This document shows, one piece after another, positions 41,114-50,262 of a stretch of 64,000 nucleotides of DNA. How positions within the stretch are numbered: the first letter of the stretch is position 1; the number at the start of each line of letters is the position of its first letter. Made by a program: the position numbers and the translations under genes. The notes under the pieces were generated by a model that worked only from the letters and a program-made list of their open reading frames with translations, had not been told where the DNA came from and searched no databases. The DNA comes from Rhizobium esperanzae (GTDB lineage Bacteria; Pseudomonadota; Alphaproteobacteria; Rhizobiales; Rhizobiaceae): positions 1 through 64,000 of the forward strand of contig NZ_MXPU01000024.1 in NCBI RefSeq assembly GCF_002204185.1, read 5' to 3'.

Positions 41114-42151
41114 ATGAAGAATTCGGTTGAGCGGGGGCGGAAAGCCAAACGCGGGATGCAGGTGAAGCTGAGCGATGTGGCGAAGAAGGTGGGCGTCAGC
41201 CCGATCACCATTTCGCGTGCGTTGCGCAATCCGGAAATCGTCTCGGAGGATCTGCGCGAGGAGATTCTGCGCACGGTCGAGGAGATGGGGTATATTCCCA
41301 ATCTTGCCGCCCGGGCGCTGGCCGGCCGCCACAACGGCATTATCGGCGTCATCACGCCCGCCCTGCATCAGTACGGTTTTGCCGGCTTAATGATCGGCAT
41401 CGAGGATCGCTTCCGCGGCACCGAGTTCACTGTGCAATATTCCAGCACGCTGCACCATGCCGAGGGCGAGGCCGGCCTGCTGAAATCCATCCTGACCCAG
41501 AAGCCGGCCGGCGTCATCATCGCCGGCGCCGAATCCTATTGCAATCTTCTGCCGCTGATCGAGAATGCCGTCTGTCCCATCGCCCATATCACCGATCTCA
41601 GCCAGGAGCCGCAAAGGCTGGTCGTCGGCCTCGATCATTATGCGGCCGGCGCTGAGCCGACCCGCTTCCTGTTGTCGAGGGGCTATAGTCGGATCGCCTT
41701 CATCGGTCGCGGCGGCGACGTCCGCTCGCGGCGGCGCATTGCCGGTTATGAGGCGGTGATGCGGCAAGCCGGCCTTTTCCAAGAGGATCTCATCATCGGC
41801 GGCGATGCGCCGAGCCGTATCGGCCTCGGCAGGGAGTTGTTCTCCCGCCTGCTCGAGCGCGTGCCCGATGTGGATGCCGTGTTTGCCCAGAGCGATGAAC
41901 TGGCCTTCGGCGTGCTGATCGAATGCAAGGCGCGCGGCATCCGCGTGCCGGAGGATGTCGGCATCTGCGGCTTCAACGACCTGGAATTTTCGCCCTTCAT
42001 CGAGCCGTCGCTGACGACGGTGCACCTACCGCGCCAGGATATCGGCCACCGCGTCGCCGACATGCTGCTGCGCGCCATCCACGACGAGCCGCCCGGGGAA
42101 GACAAGGTCGATTGCGGCTTTTCGATCGTGCCGCGCGGTTCGACGCGGTGA
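41114..42151 (+). CDS. LacI-family transcriptional regulator (GntR/IdnR-like)
   Basis: A 345-residue repressor. The N-terminal LacI helix-turn-helix is VKLSDVAKKVGVSPITISRA, LRNPEIVSEDLREEILRTVE, then the hinge YIPNLAARALAGRHNGIIGV. The rest is a periplasmic-binding-protein-like sugar-binding domain (GVIIAGAESY, DAVFAQSDELAFGVLIECKA, VGICGFNDLEFSPFIEPSLT). The motif VSPITISRALR is typical of the gluconate/idonate group. No sugar-metabolic gene is adjacent in the window, so its target is elsewhere. Confidence 0.88.
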   Translation: MKNSVERGRKAKRGMQVKLSDVAKKVGVSPITISRALRNPEIVSEDLREEILRTVEEMGYIPNLAARALAGRHNGIIGVITPALHQYGFAGLMIGIEDRFRGTEFTVQYSSTLHHAEGEAGLLKSILTQKPAGVIIAGAESYCNLLPLIENAVCPIAHITDLSQEPQRLVVGLDHYAAGAEPTRFLLSRGYSRIAFIGRGGDVRSRRRIAGYEAVMRQAGLFQEDLIIGGDAPSRIGLGRELFSRLLERVPDVDAVFAQSDELAFGVLIECKARGIRVPEDVGICGFNDLEFSPFIEPSLTTVHLPRQDIGHRVADMLLRAIHDEPPGEDKVDCGFSIVPRGSTR

Positions 42152-42519
42152 CGGGTGCGATCTGCTGATGATGGCTGGCCACCGACGGGACCGATCGGCT
42201 CCGGCAACCATGAGTACCCGTCAGGCCGCCAGCCACACGGCACCACGGTGGCTCACCTGGCCACACGGCACCACGATCAGCCCTCATCCCGAGGTGCGCA
42301 GGCCAAAGGCCGGAGCCTCGAAGGACGGGGGCGGCTGATGGGCACTGCGGCCGCATCCATTGCCGGAAGAGACGCCGGTGGCCGCCTCGTCCTTCGGGGC
42401 CCCTGCGGGGCGCCTTAGGATGAGGGCGGAGAGAGAGTGCGGCTTGCCTCACCGGAAGGTCCGGCGGGCACATTGGGGATGGGGCAGCGTGAGGCAGGCT
42501 CGGCCTCTGCCGATCCACA
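42152..42519. other. Intergenic region with a long inverted repeat
   Basis: Between two convergent genes. Apart from the repeat at 42282-42427, it holds a short direct repeat of CACACGGCACCACG around 42230-42275 and no coding sequence. Confidence 0.5.
42282..42427. repeat. CCTCATCC-type inverted repeat (alphaproteobacterial intergenic family)
   Basis: The left arm CCTCATCCCGAGGTGCGCAG with GAGCCTCGAAGGACG and the right arm (CGTCCTTCGGGGCCCCTGCG, GGGCGCCTTAGGATGAGG) are imperfect inverted copies. It lies at the end of two convergent genes, as usual for this family. Confidence 0.7.
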
Positions 42520-44811
42520 TCACTTTTCGCAAAGCCGTCGGCCGCCGGAATAGGGCTGATAGGTACAATCGGACGGGCGGAAGGATCGGTAACTGCGCGA
42601 GCAGGCGCTGATGTTGCAGGACTGCGGTGCTCCTTGGCCATCGTCGACTATTTCGGTCGATCGCACGCCGTTCAGGATTGGTGCGGTCGTCGCCTCGCGG
42701 ATGAAGTCGCGCCAGATATGGGCCGGCAGGGCGCCGCCCGTCACTCCCTTCATCGGCGCGTCATCATCATTGCCGACCCAGACGCCGACGACGAGGTTGT
42801 CCGTGAAGCCGACGAACCAGGCATCACGATTGTTCTGGCTGGTGCCGGTCTTGCCGGCCGCAAAGGTGCCGGGATCTGCTCCACGTCCGGTGCCGCGCTC
42901 GACCACCAGTTGCAGCAGTCCGAGAAGATCGGACTGGTAAGGCGAAAGATCGACACTCGGCTTGGATTGCGCGCCAACGCGAAAGGCCTTGGGCTGCCCT
43001 GCCGCCTGGAAATCGATGATACCCCAGGGCTTGACGGGGGCCCGGCCGACTTGGACGGACGCATAGGCGCTGGTGAGATTGAGCAGATTGACTTCGGAGG
43101 TACCGAGCGCCAAAGACGGCGTGTCGGCCAGTGGCGCATCGATGCCGAGTTCGCGCGCTGCGGCAATCACATTGTCCAGACCGACCTCTTGGGCAAGCGC
43201 CACCGACGCGGCATTGAGCGATCGCGCGAACGCCTCGGCAAGCGTCACCCACCCACTATAATTGCCGCCGGAATTTTCCGGCGACCAGCCGTCGATGTCG
43301 ATTGGCGCGTCCAGAACCTGGTCGGACAAGGTGAGCCCAGCCTTCAATGCTGCGTAGTAGACGAATAGCTTGAAAGTGGAACCCGGCTGGCGCATCGCAG
43401 TGACGGCGCGGTTGAACTGGCTCGCCTTGTAGTCGCGCCCGCCAACCATGGCCACGACCGCGCCGTCCGGCGTCATCGCAACCAAAGCGGCCTGCGATGC
43501 TCCCACTGTTTTTCCTTCACCGTTCAAGGACCTTTGCACGATTCTTTCGGCGATCTGCTGCAACTGCGGCACCAGCGTGGTGCGCACCGTCGTCGACCCT
43601 GGCGAGGCGCCGGCGATTTCGCTCGCCTGCGGCGAAATCCAGTCGGCAAACCAGCTTCCCGAGCGCGGCGTCGGCGTCGTTGGATGCAGCTTGGCAAAGC
43701 TCCCCTTGGCCTCCGCCGCCTCCGGCGCGGTGATCTTGCCATTGGCCGTCATCGCGTCGAGAACGACCATGGTGCGCTGCCGGGCGCCTTCGAAATTATC
43801 GATGGGGTTCCATTGGCTGGGCGCCCGCAGCAACCCCGCCAGCATCGCCGACTCCGGCAGGTTAAGGTCGCCGATATCCTTGTTGAAATAGATGCGCGCG
43901 GCCGCAGGCATGCCGGTAGCCCCCGCGCCAAGATAGACGCTGTTGAGATAGCGCGTCAGGATTTCCCGCTTGCCGAGCTTCCATTCCAGCCAGACGGCGA
44001 TGACAACTTCCTGTATCTTTCGTTTTATCGTTCGATCGCTGTCGAGATATTGCAGCTTGATGAGTTGCTGGGTGATGGTGCTGCCACCCTCCACCACCGA
44101 GCCGGCCTCCAGGTTCCGCAGAAACGCCCTGCCGATGCCCCTGGGATCGACGCCGAAATGATCCATGAACCGGCGATCCTCGATCGACAGGACGGCGTCG
44201 ATCAGATGGGGCGGAAACTGGTCGTAGCGCGCATATGGCCCTTGATAAGGTCCCTGCCTGACCAGAGGCGCGCCGTCGGCAGTTTCCAGCACCACGACCG
44301 GCTTTAACGTTCCATCCCGGATTTCGCTCCAGGGCACGTCTTTCAGTGCCCACACCAGCACGCTTCCGACGAGGAGGCAGACAAGAAGGATGGACCCGAG
44401 AGCGAATTTCCGCCAGCCCGCAATGAGCGATGCGCTCCATCGACCTTCACGCGGTGTTGAGCGCCGCTCGCGAATGCCGCGCCCGGCTTTGACCAAGGCT
44501 GTCGTCATCCATTTGTGGGGAGCCCACGCTGTTCCAGGCCGCCTCCCGAGCTTCGTCCCCCAAAGCAATGCGGTCGTTTTGATCTTTGCCAAGGCAGAAC
44601 TTGCCTGCACATCTTGGCGTATCGCCCGCAACAGAGTTCTGGCGGCTCGCCTGGTTTGGTCGAAGGATCCGTGGGGCGGCTTCGCGTCGTCGACTTGGGT
44701 GGTTCCTGTTGAATCCGAGGCGGCCGCTTGCGCTGGAGAATCCAGGTTCTGATTGCGACCCGAGCTCGAACTACTAACGCTTTCACCTGAGGATTCGGGA
44801 GAATTGGGCAT
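42520..44811 (-). CDS. Class A penicillin-binding protein (transglycosylase/transpeptidase)
   Basis: A 763-residue bifunctional peptidoglycan synthase. A long basic, disordered cytoplasmic N terminus (about 130 residues) precedes one membrane helix (LGSILLVCLLVGSVLVWAL). The glycosyltransferase-51 domain has the catalytic Glu in IEDRRFMDHFGVD, and GGSTITQQLIK; the transpeptidase domain has the SxxK serine in PGSTFKLF, SxN as SLN in ARSLNAA, and KTG in AAGKTGTSQNN. The C terminus is Cys-rich (CNISACSRSYR, DCTYQPY). It resembles rhizobial PBP1a-like proteins of the exported single-gene type. Confidence 0.9.
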   Translation of the reverse strand: MPNSPESSGESVSSSSSGRNQNLDSPAQAAASDSTGTTQVDDAKPPHGSFDQTRRAARTLLRAIRQDVQASSALAKIKTTALLWGTKLGRRPGTAWAPHKWMTTALVKAGRGIRERRSTPREGRWSASLIAGWRKFALGSILLVCLLVGSVLVWALKDVPWSEIRDGTLKPVVVLETADGAPLVRQGPYQGPYARYDQFPPHLIDAVLSIEDRRFMDHFGVDPRGIGRAFLRNLEAGSVVEGGSTITQQLIKLQYLDSDRTIKRKIQEVVIAVWLEWKLGKREILTRYLNSVYLGAGATGMPAAARIYFNKDIGDLNLPESAMLAGLLRAPSQWNPIDNFEGARQRTMVVLDAMTANGKITAPEAAEAKGSFAKLHPTTPTPRSGSWFADWISPQASEIAGASPGSTTVRTTLVPQLQQIAERIVQRSLNGEGKTVGASQAALVAMTPDGAVVAMVGGRDYKASQFNRAVTAMRQPGSTFKLFVYYAALKAGLTLSDQVLDAPIDIDGWSPENSGGNYSGWVTLAEAFARSLNAASVALAQEVGLDNVIAAARELGIDAPLADTPSLALGTSEVNLLNLTSAYASVQVGRAPVKPWGIIDFQAAGQPKAFRVGAQSKPSVDLSPYQSDLLGLLQLVVERGTGRGADPGTFAAGKTGTSQNNRDAWFVGFTDNLVVGVWVGNDDDAPMKGVTGGALPAHIWRDFIREATTAPILNGVRSTEIVDDGQGAPQSCNISACSRSYRSFRPSDCTYQPYSGGRRLCEK

Positions 44812-44915
44812 CGGTTACCGCTAAAAAGGTCACGCAGCATGAGGTTTATAGCCGGGTGATGCCGCGTGTTCCACCGCAAAAGGTCTCGAAGGACTGCTCC
44901 TATGACATAGACGGC

Positions 44916-45557
44916 TCAAAGTGCGACTTGAGAAGCTACCGATATCAATTCCTGGGAATTCGGGGCCTTGTATGTCTGCAGCCCAGGCTCCAGAACTTCA
45001 GTGAAGCTCCAGCGCACGATGCCCTCCCGGTCGATGAGGAACTGACCGACAAGTTGCCCGTGGTCAGCCGTCATCATCTGCTGATCGGCTTCCGTAACCT
45101 GATATCCTTCCTTCTTGTTGATAAATTCGTCCATTGCAATCGGGTTCATGGGCTCGGGCAACTCGCCCGGAAGATCGATCCGTATCGCCATCACCGTGTC
45201 GATGCCGACCTCGCGCAAGCCGAAGGCTTGGTGCGAAGCCTTTACCGGGTCGGAAGCTGCAAGAAGATCTGGTATCGGATGGTAGCGGAAATAAAGTCGC
45301 GCCCGTTCGACCGGGGTGTTTACAACAGCCAGGGATTGGACGCCTTTCTCACGCAGCATCGGGTTGAGATATGCCATGGCCGCGACATGGCGCCTGCAGA
45401 ACGGACAATGCAGGCCTCGAAACAAACCGATCAACAATGGGCTGTGGCCACGAAAATCATCTAGTGCGATCTTCCCCTCGCGCGAGATCGCATCGAACTC
45501 GACGTTCGGGACCCGGTCGCCCGGTTGCAGCGGATGGTCGACATAGCGCGTGGACAT
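44916..45557 (-). CDS. AhpC/TSA-type peroxiredoxin-like protein
   Basis: A 213-residue thioredoxin-fold protein. The start (YVDHPLQPGDRVPNVEFDAI) and active-site region (LIGLFRGLHCPFCRRHVAAM) are typical of AhpC/TSA proteins, with CPFC in place of the peroxiredoxin T..C. This C-x-x-C resembles a thioredoxin centre, so the activity may be disulfide reduction rather than peroxide removal. The C-terminal segment with QLVGQFLIDREGIVRWSFTE completes the fold. Cytosolic; monocistronic in the visible context. Confidence 0.78.
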   Translation of the reverse strand: MSTRYVDHPLQPGDRVPNVEFDAISREGKIALDDFRGHSPLLIGLFRGLHCPFCRRHVAAMAYLNPMLREKGVQSLAVVNTPVERARLYFRYHPIPDLLAASDPVKASHQAFGLREVGIDTVMAIRIDLPGELPEPMNPIAMDEFINKKEGYQVTEADQQMMTADHGQLVGQFLIDREGIVRWSFTEVLEPGLQTYKAPNSQELISVASQVAL

Positions 45558-46004
45558 TGGACAACCTCCTCGCTCGGGGATCAGTCGAGAAAAGGCGCCA
45601 CATTAAGTGCTTCGAGGTCGAGAGTGGGCATTGCAGGCTTGACCTCTCGTCTTACCGCGCCGCCAGGATCCAATCTAAAATGGTCTCACATGAGCCCGCG
45701 GGCAAGCGATAAACAGCGAATCGTGAATTGAGAAAGTCCACTTTCTGGAAAACTCTGATTTCTTAGCGGCCGTAAGGTCCCTCAATTTTCTTTGTTGGTC
45801 TCTGGCGTCCCGCAGATCGAGCCTTCGATGCCGCGGGTCGTGGCTCAAGCATCAGATTTCAGCTTGCCACCGACCGCCCAGGAATTCCTTGGCGATTTCC
45901 GTTATTAGGATTTCCACCGATTCCGGCACACGCCAGCGTTTCGACGCGGCCTTGGTCGCTTCGCGGGCGATGGCGCGCAGGGGCGACGAACGGAGCGACC
46001 GCCC
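45558..46004. other. Intergenic region, no gene seen
   Basis: About 447 bp. Short open frames are present on both strands, but none has a fitting start, motif or codon pattern. An AT-rich part around 45720-45800 may include the promoter of the peroxiredoxin-like gene. Confidence 0.45.
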
Positions 46005-46445
46005 TTACTTTACCGTGATGGCAATACCGCTGAGATCGGCGTTGACTTGCAGGCCTACCTGCTTGCCTGTGAGCTCAAGTTGGGCGCCCTTGTCATTGGT
46101 CATGACAATCACCTGGGCCCCCTTGCCGACCGCGCCGCCACCGCCCGCCGCACCGTAGACCCCCGTCACATCTCGAGCGCGGCGAATATGGCGAACGGTA
46201 CCGTGAAAATTGGTCTTAGAAGCCCCGAAGGCGAGGCCGCCCGAGATGCCGCCGACAGTGATGGGATAGCGGCGACCATGGAAGGTCAGTGTACCCTCGC
46301 CTCCAGAACCACCCACAAAAAAGGCAGCCTTGTAGACTGAGAAGCTGATCGTACCGCTGTCGGCATGCGCGGAGCCGGCAAAGCTAATTCCCGCTGCAGC
46401 GATAACCGCAGCCGCGACCGAACGAATTGTGGACGAATTCTTCAT
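46005..46445 (-). CDS. Periplasmic Gly-rich protein (DUF1134/EipA-like in part)
   Basis: A 146-residue protein with a signal peptide (SVAAAVIAAAGISFAGSAHA). The mature part SGTISFSVYKAAFFVGGSGG, EGTLTFHGRRYPITVGGISG, then GVYGAAGGGGAVGKGAQVIV resembles the glycine-rich beta fold of DUF1134/EipA envelope proteins, but it is shorter than EipA, so the relation is tentative. I use ATG 46445 because the longer frame has no signal and overlaps non-coding DNA. Confidence 0.6.
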   Translation of the reverse strand: MKNSSTIRSVAAAVIAAAGISFAGSAHADSGTISFSVYKAAFFVGGSGGEGTLTFHGRRYPITVGGISGGLAFGASKTNFHGTVRHIRRARDVTGVYGAAGGGGAVGKGAQVIVMTNDKGAQLELTGKQVGLQVNADLSGIAITVK

Positions 46446-46971
46446 GATGCAAGTCTCCTCAAAATCGAGGCTTACCCAGCCAGGAGGGCGTGTCAACGTC
46501 ATGCCAAAGTCACAGCTGAAACAGTCTCGCCCGTCATTGGTTCCAAGCACGCGGCCAGAAACCGACTGGGAGAAAGAGGCCATAAAACGAAGCCGATGGC
46601 AAACATAGTCTCGGTGGCAGGGCAGCCGGTGGCAGCCAATGCTCGGCTGACTCAGTATTGCCGAAATCGAGACCATTTGTCGATGATGGAAGGTGATCCT
46701 CACCCCCCGTCGATCAGGTTAGTCGCAAGAGCGATGCTCATCAGGGCATCAGCGGTTAGACGTACCCGCCCGCATGCTGCAAGAACCAGAAAACTGGCGG
46801 CAATTGCGAGGCCATCCCTGGTTCCGACGTGACGAACGCCGAGCGCTGCGATTGGGAGCGGACTGTCGTGCACAATGAAGGCGCAAGAAACACAATCGCT
46901 GCGCCTTCAAAATCGATCTACCGAACGGAATGAGCCTAATCGCAATTCGCGCTGAGTGACCGTTGGCCTCC
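46446..46971. other. Intergenic region, no gene seen
   Basis: About 526 bp between two minus-strand genes for small exported proteins. No frame here has convincing coding features on either strand, and no strong repeat or terminator was noticed. Confidence 0.45.
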
Positions 46972-47244
46972 TCAGCGGGGCTTCACGTTGGCGTGCTCGT
47001 TGGCGGCATCCGTGTCAGTGGCCGGCGTCTGGGTGTCGTGTCCGGTGAACGGACTTCCCTGGCCGGGCGCCAATGTACCGCTGTGACCGGCACTGTTGGT
47101 CGTAAAGGCATGCGTCGTGGAAGCTGCCGTGCTGCCGGACTTCAATCCATGCTGTTCCGCCTGGAAAAGGTGGTCGTCGGCCTGGGCAACGCCGCAGGTG
47201 GAAATCAGAAAGAACGCCGCGGTAATCAAGGGATGGATTTTCAT
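46972..47244 (-). CDS. Small exported Ser/Thr/His-rich protein
   Basis: A 90-residue protein from ATG 47244, preceded by GAAGGAG. The signal peptide is KIHPLITAAFFLISTCGVAQ, cleavage near AQADD. The short mature chain is hydrophilic and probably disordered (STAASTTHAFTTNSAGHSGT), with several histidines. Not recognised; similar rhizobial peptides are hypothetical. Confidence 0.55.
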   Translation of the reverse strand: MKIHPLITAAFFLISTCGVAQADDHLFQAEQHGLKSGSTAASTTHAFTTNSAGHSGTLAPGQGSPFTGHDTQTPATDTDAANEHANVKPR

Positions 47245-47618
47245 CGCAAGAACTCCTTCGTTTTCTGCCCTGGACGACAACACGCTAGCCACCGCCGATA
47301 TTCGCCAATTCGTCATCACATCCTCGTGAGCCACTGCCTGCAGAACAGGTGTGACTATTTCTGGGAGTCAACTCTGAGAGCGGGTCTTGCGATTAATCTG
47401 GTCTCGCCTAAGTGGCTTGGAAAATGCCGGACAAGGCAATGGGCTTAAGCCCGAGGGCTTTGGCCGCTTCCGGCCGAAAGCGGGTGTGCAACGTCCGAGG
47501 AGCGGATCGATTTCATCACTGAAGTTTGCGACAGCGCCTTTCGCGAGGAATCCGCCAGCCCTTAGCCAGCGGGTTCGGCCTCGCATAAGGGGCCAATCTT
47601 GCTGGCCCCTATCTCTTA
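47245..47618. other. Intergenic region, no gene seen
   Basis: About 374 bp between the small exported protein gene and the 3' end of cysN. No coding frame is supported. AAGCCCGAGGGCTTTGGCCG (near 47448) is a short hairpin-like stretch that could end transcription from cysN only weakly. Confidence 0.4.
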
Positions 47619-49115
47619 TCAGATATCGCTCGCAGCGCTCGACCAGAGTTCGGCCGCTTCGGCTGCCGTCATGCGCCGCACTTCGGCTTCATGGCTGCGG
47701 CTGGCGAAGAGTTCGCTCGCCATGATCTGCTCGGCGAGATCGGCCGGCAGCGAGAGGATGACGCGAGCGTCGCCGGTGTGCAGGCCGCCGAGTTCGGTGC
47801 GCTTGCCGGTCACCATGCCGCCGGCGACCGTGTTGTTGGTCTCCGGATCGATCAGGATGAAGGAGCCGGATTGGCGGTTCTGCTCGTACGGGTCGAAGAT
47901 CGCCGCTTCGTCGAAGGAAAGGCGCACCTTGCCGATCGCGTTCATGTAGAGCCGCTGGGCGGCGTTCCACGTGCCGGTCTTCAATTCGAGCTGGCTTAAC
48001 GGCTGCACCTGGACGCGCTGGCGACGCGAACCGCTCTTCAGCCAGTAGCGTTTGCCGGGCTCGATGCCCTCGGGCTGCAGGGCGACGATCTGGGCGTCGA
48101 AGGCAAGGCCGACCTGCGGCTGGGCGTCGATCGAGACGATCATGTCGCCGCGCGCCACGTCCACCTGGCGGTCGAGCACCAGGGTGATGGCGTCGCCGGC
48201 AACCGCGGCGTTGCGCACGAGATCGAAGGTGACGATCTTGGAGACATTGGCGACCATGCCCGACGGCAGGATCATGACGCTGTCTCCCGGCTTGACCGAG
48301 CCGCCGGCAACCGTGCCCTGATAGCCGCGGAAGCTTTCGCCCGGACGCGAGACGCGCTGCACCGACAGGCGGAAGCCGACTGTCTGCGACGAACGAACGG
48401 TGGCAAGCTCCAACGTCTCCACCAGCGTTGGGCCGCTGTACCAGGGCATGGCGCCCTGGCCGGAATAGACGACGTTTTCGCCCTTCAGCGCCGACATCGG
48501 AATGGCAGTGATCTGCTTGACGCCGAGCGACAGGGCGAACTCGCGGAATTCGTGGCTGATCTTCTCGAAGCCGGCGCGGTCGTAGCCCGTCAGGTCGATC
48601 TTGTTGACGGCAAGCACGAACTGCTTGATGCCGAGCAGCGAGGCGATCGTCGCGTGGCGGCGCGTCTGTTCCAGGATGCCGAAGCGCGCGTCGACCAGCA
48701 AGATGGCGAGATCGGCGGTCGAAGCGCCGGTCGCCATATTGCGGGTATATTGCTCGTGGCCGGGCGTGTCGGCGACGATGAAGGAGCGCTTGTCGGTCGA
48801 GAAATAGCGATAGGCGACATCGATGGTGATGCCCTGTTCGCGCTCGGCCTGCAGCCCGTCGAGCAAGAGCGCGAAGTCGGGCAGGCCGAGATCGTTCTGC
48901 TTGCCGGTCGAATCGCGCTGCAGCGTGGCGGCCTGGTCTTCCTTGACGGCCTTGGTGTCCCAGAGCAGGCGGCCGATCAGCGTCGACTTGCCGTCATCGA
49001 CGCTGCCGCAGGTGATCAGGCGCAGCGGGCGCGAGTCGCGCTGAGCCTTCTGCGGCTCGGCCGCGGGCAGGCTGGCGACGGTTGCGGCCGAGACGGCGGT
49101 GTTGGCTGCGGTCAT
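47619..49115 (-). CDS. cysN: Sulfate adenylyltransferase subunit 1 (CysN)
   Basis: A 498-residue GTPase that drives ATP-sulfurylase. The GTP-binding motifs are G1 GSVDDGKST, G2/G3 ERE-QGIT and ADTPGHEQYTRNM, and G4 AVNKIDL. Two beta-barrel domains follow, as in EF-Tu. I start at ATG 49115, 1 nt after cysD, because the longer frame lacks homology. There is no fused CysC APS-kinase domain (the protein ends near SAASDI), unlike NodQ. Together with CysD it makes APS from sulfate and ATP. Confidence 0.95.
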   Translation of the reverse strand: MTAANTAVSAATVASLPAAEPQKAQRDSRPLRLITCGSVDDGKSTLIGRLLWDTKAVKEDQAATLQRDSTGKQNDLGLPDFALLLDGLQAEREQGITIDVAYRYFSTDKRSFIVADTPGHEQYTRNMATGASTADLAILLVDARFGILEQTRRHATIASLLGIKQFVLAVNKIDLTGYDRAGFEKISHEFREFALSLGVKQITAIPMSALKGENVVYSGQGAMPWYSGPTLVETLELATVRSSQTVGFRLSVQRVSRPGESFRGYQGTVAGGSVKPGDSVMILPSGMVANVSKIVTFDLVRNAAVAGDAITLVLDRQVDVARGDMIVSIDAQPQVGLAFDAQIVALQPEGIEPGKRYWLKSGSRRQRVQVQPLSQLELKTGTWNAAQRLYMNAIGKVRLSFDEAAIFDPYEQNRQSGSFILIDPETNNTVAGGMVTGKRTELGGLHTGDARVILSLPADLAEQIMASELFASRSHEAEVRRMTAAEAAELWSSAASDI

Positions 49116-49116
49116 C

Positions 49117-50070
49117 TCAGAAATATCCTTCACGCTTCTTCTTTTCCATGGAGCCGGACTGGTCGCGGTCGATCGCGCGGCCCTGGCGTTCGGACACCGT
49201 TGCGATTTCGAGTTCGGCAATCACCTCTTCGAGCGTCGTCGCCTGCGAGCGGATGGCGCCGGTCAGCGGGAAGTCGCCGAGCGTGCGGAAACGGATCATG
49301 CCTTCCTGGCGCACTTCGCCGGGCAAGAGTTCGAGGCGCGGATCCTCGGCCAGGATCATCATGCCGTCGCGTTCCACGAACTTGCGCTTCTTGGCGTAGT
49401 AGAGCGGAACGAGCGGAATGTCCTCGGCCTGGATGTAGCGCCAGATATCGACTTCCGTCCAGTTCGACAGTGGGAAGGCGCGCACGCTCTCGCCCTTGCG
49501 GATCATGCCGTTATAGATGTTCCAGAGTTCCGGCCGCTGATTGCGCGGGTCCCAACGGTGATCGGGCGTACGGAAGGAATAGATGCGCTCCTTGGCGCGG
49601 CTTGCTTCCTCGTCACGCCGCGCACCGCCGAAAGCGGCGTCAAACTGGCCGGCATCGAGCGCCTGGCGCAGGCTCTCGGTCTTCATGATATCGGTGAAGG
49701 CCGCCGATCCATGGGTGAAGGGCGTGATGTTTTCGGCCGCACCGCGTGGATTGATGTGCTCGATCAGATCGAGATCGTACTTCTTCGCGGTTTCGTCGCG
49801 GAAGGCGATCATCTCGCGGAATTTCCAGCCAGTGTTGACATGCAGGAGCGGGAAGGGCACGCGGCCGGGATAGAAGGCCTTGCGCGCCAGGTGCAGCAGC
49901 ACCGAGGAATCCTTGCCGATCGAATAGAGCATGACGGGACGCTCGAATTCGGCCGCGACCTCGCGGAAAATGTGGATGGATTCGTTTTCCAGCGCCTTCA
50001 GATGCGGGTCGAGCGGCGCCTTGGCGCTCTGGGGATTGCTGAGTTCCGTATCCGGACGGCTATCGGGCAT
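49117..50070 (-). CDS. cysD: Sulfate adenylyltransferase subunit 2 (CysD)
   Basis: A 317-residue PP-loop ATP pyrophosphatase: SIGKDSSVLLHLARKAF is the P-loop-like motif (SGGxDS variant SIGKDSS). Further typical blocks are GWKFREMIAFRDE, GGARRDEEASRAKER and SFRTPDHRWDPRNQRPELWN. The N terminus has a short Pro/Asp/Ser-rich extension before LDPHLKALENESIHI. It forms the adenylating half of ATP sulfurylase with CysN, whose gene follows after 1 nt. Confidence 0.95.
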   Translation of the reverse strand: MPDSRPDTELSNPQSAKAPLDPHLKALENESIHIFREVAAEFERPVMLYSIGKDSSVLLHLARKAFYPGRVPFPLLHVNTGWKFREMIAFRDETAKKYDLDLIEHINPRGAAENITPFTHGSAAFTDIMKTESLRQALDAGQFDAAFGGARRDEEASRAKERIYSFRTPDHRWDPRNQRPELWNIYNGMIRKGESVRAFPLSNWTEVDIWRYIQAEDIPLVPLYYAKKRKFVERDGMMILAEDPRLELLPGEVRQEGMIRFRTLGDFPLTGAIRSQATTLEEVIAELEIATVSERQGRAIDRDQSGSMEKKKREGYF

Positions 50071-50073
50071 GTC

Positions 50074-50262
50074 TTACTCCAGACTGTCGATCTTGCGGCT
50101 GCCCGCAAACAATTCCTTGATGTTGGCTTCCCCAAAGGCTGCAGCGGCCGCCGCGCCCTGATTGGGAAAGCCGTGAGGGTTGATTATTGTGCGGCCACCA
50201 CCGCTGAGGCCTCTTCGGCGACATGCAGGCCGCATTCGCGCTTCTCGTCCTGCTCCCACCAC
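50074..50262 (-). CDS. Possible small protein between cysH and cysD
   Basis: Between the two genes a frame encodes INPHGFPNQGAAAAAAFGEA, NIKELFAGSRKIDSLE with a stop 3 nt before cysD. About 26 of 36 third positions in this part are G or C, as in real genes here. The given start (ATG 50262) lies in the cysH 3' end, where the frame looks like a shadow; the true start may be a non-ATG codon near 50190. This is weak evidence, recorded because the segment does not look random. Confidence 0.3.
   Translation of the reverse strand: MVGAGREARMRPACRRRGLSGGGRTIINPHGFPNQGAAAAAAFGEANIKELFAGSRKIDSLE

Noticed and set aside
45558..46004. Small frames in the gap after the peroxiredoxin-like gene
   Set aside because: No signal peptide, domain, ribosome site or GC3 pattern supports them.
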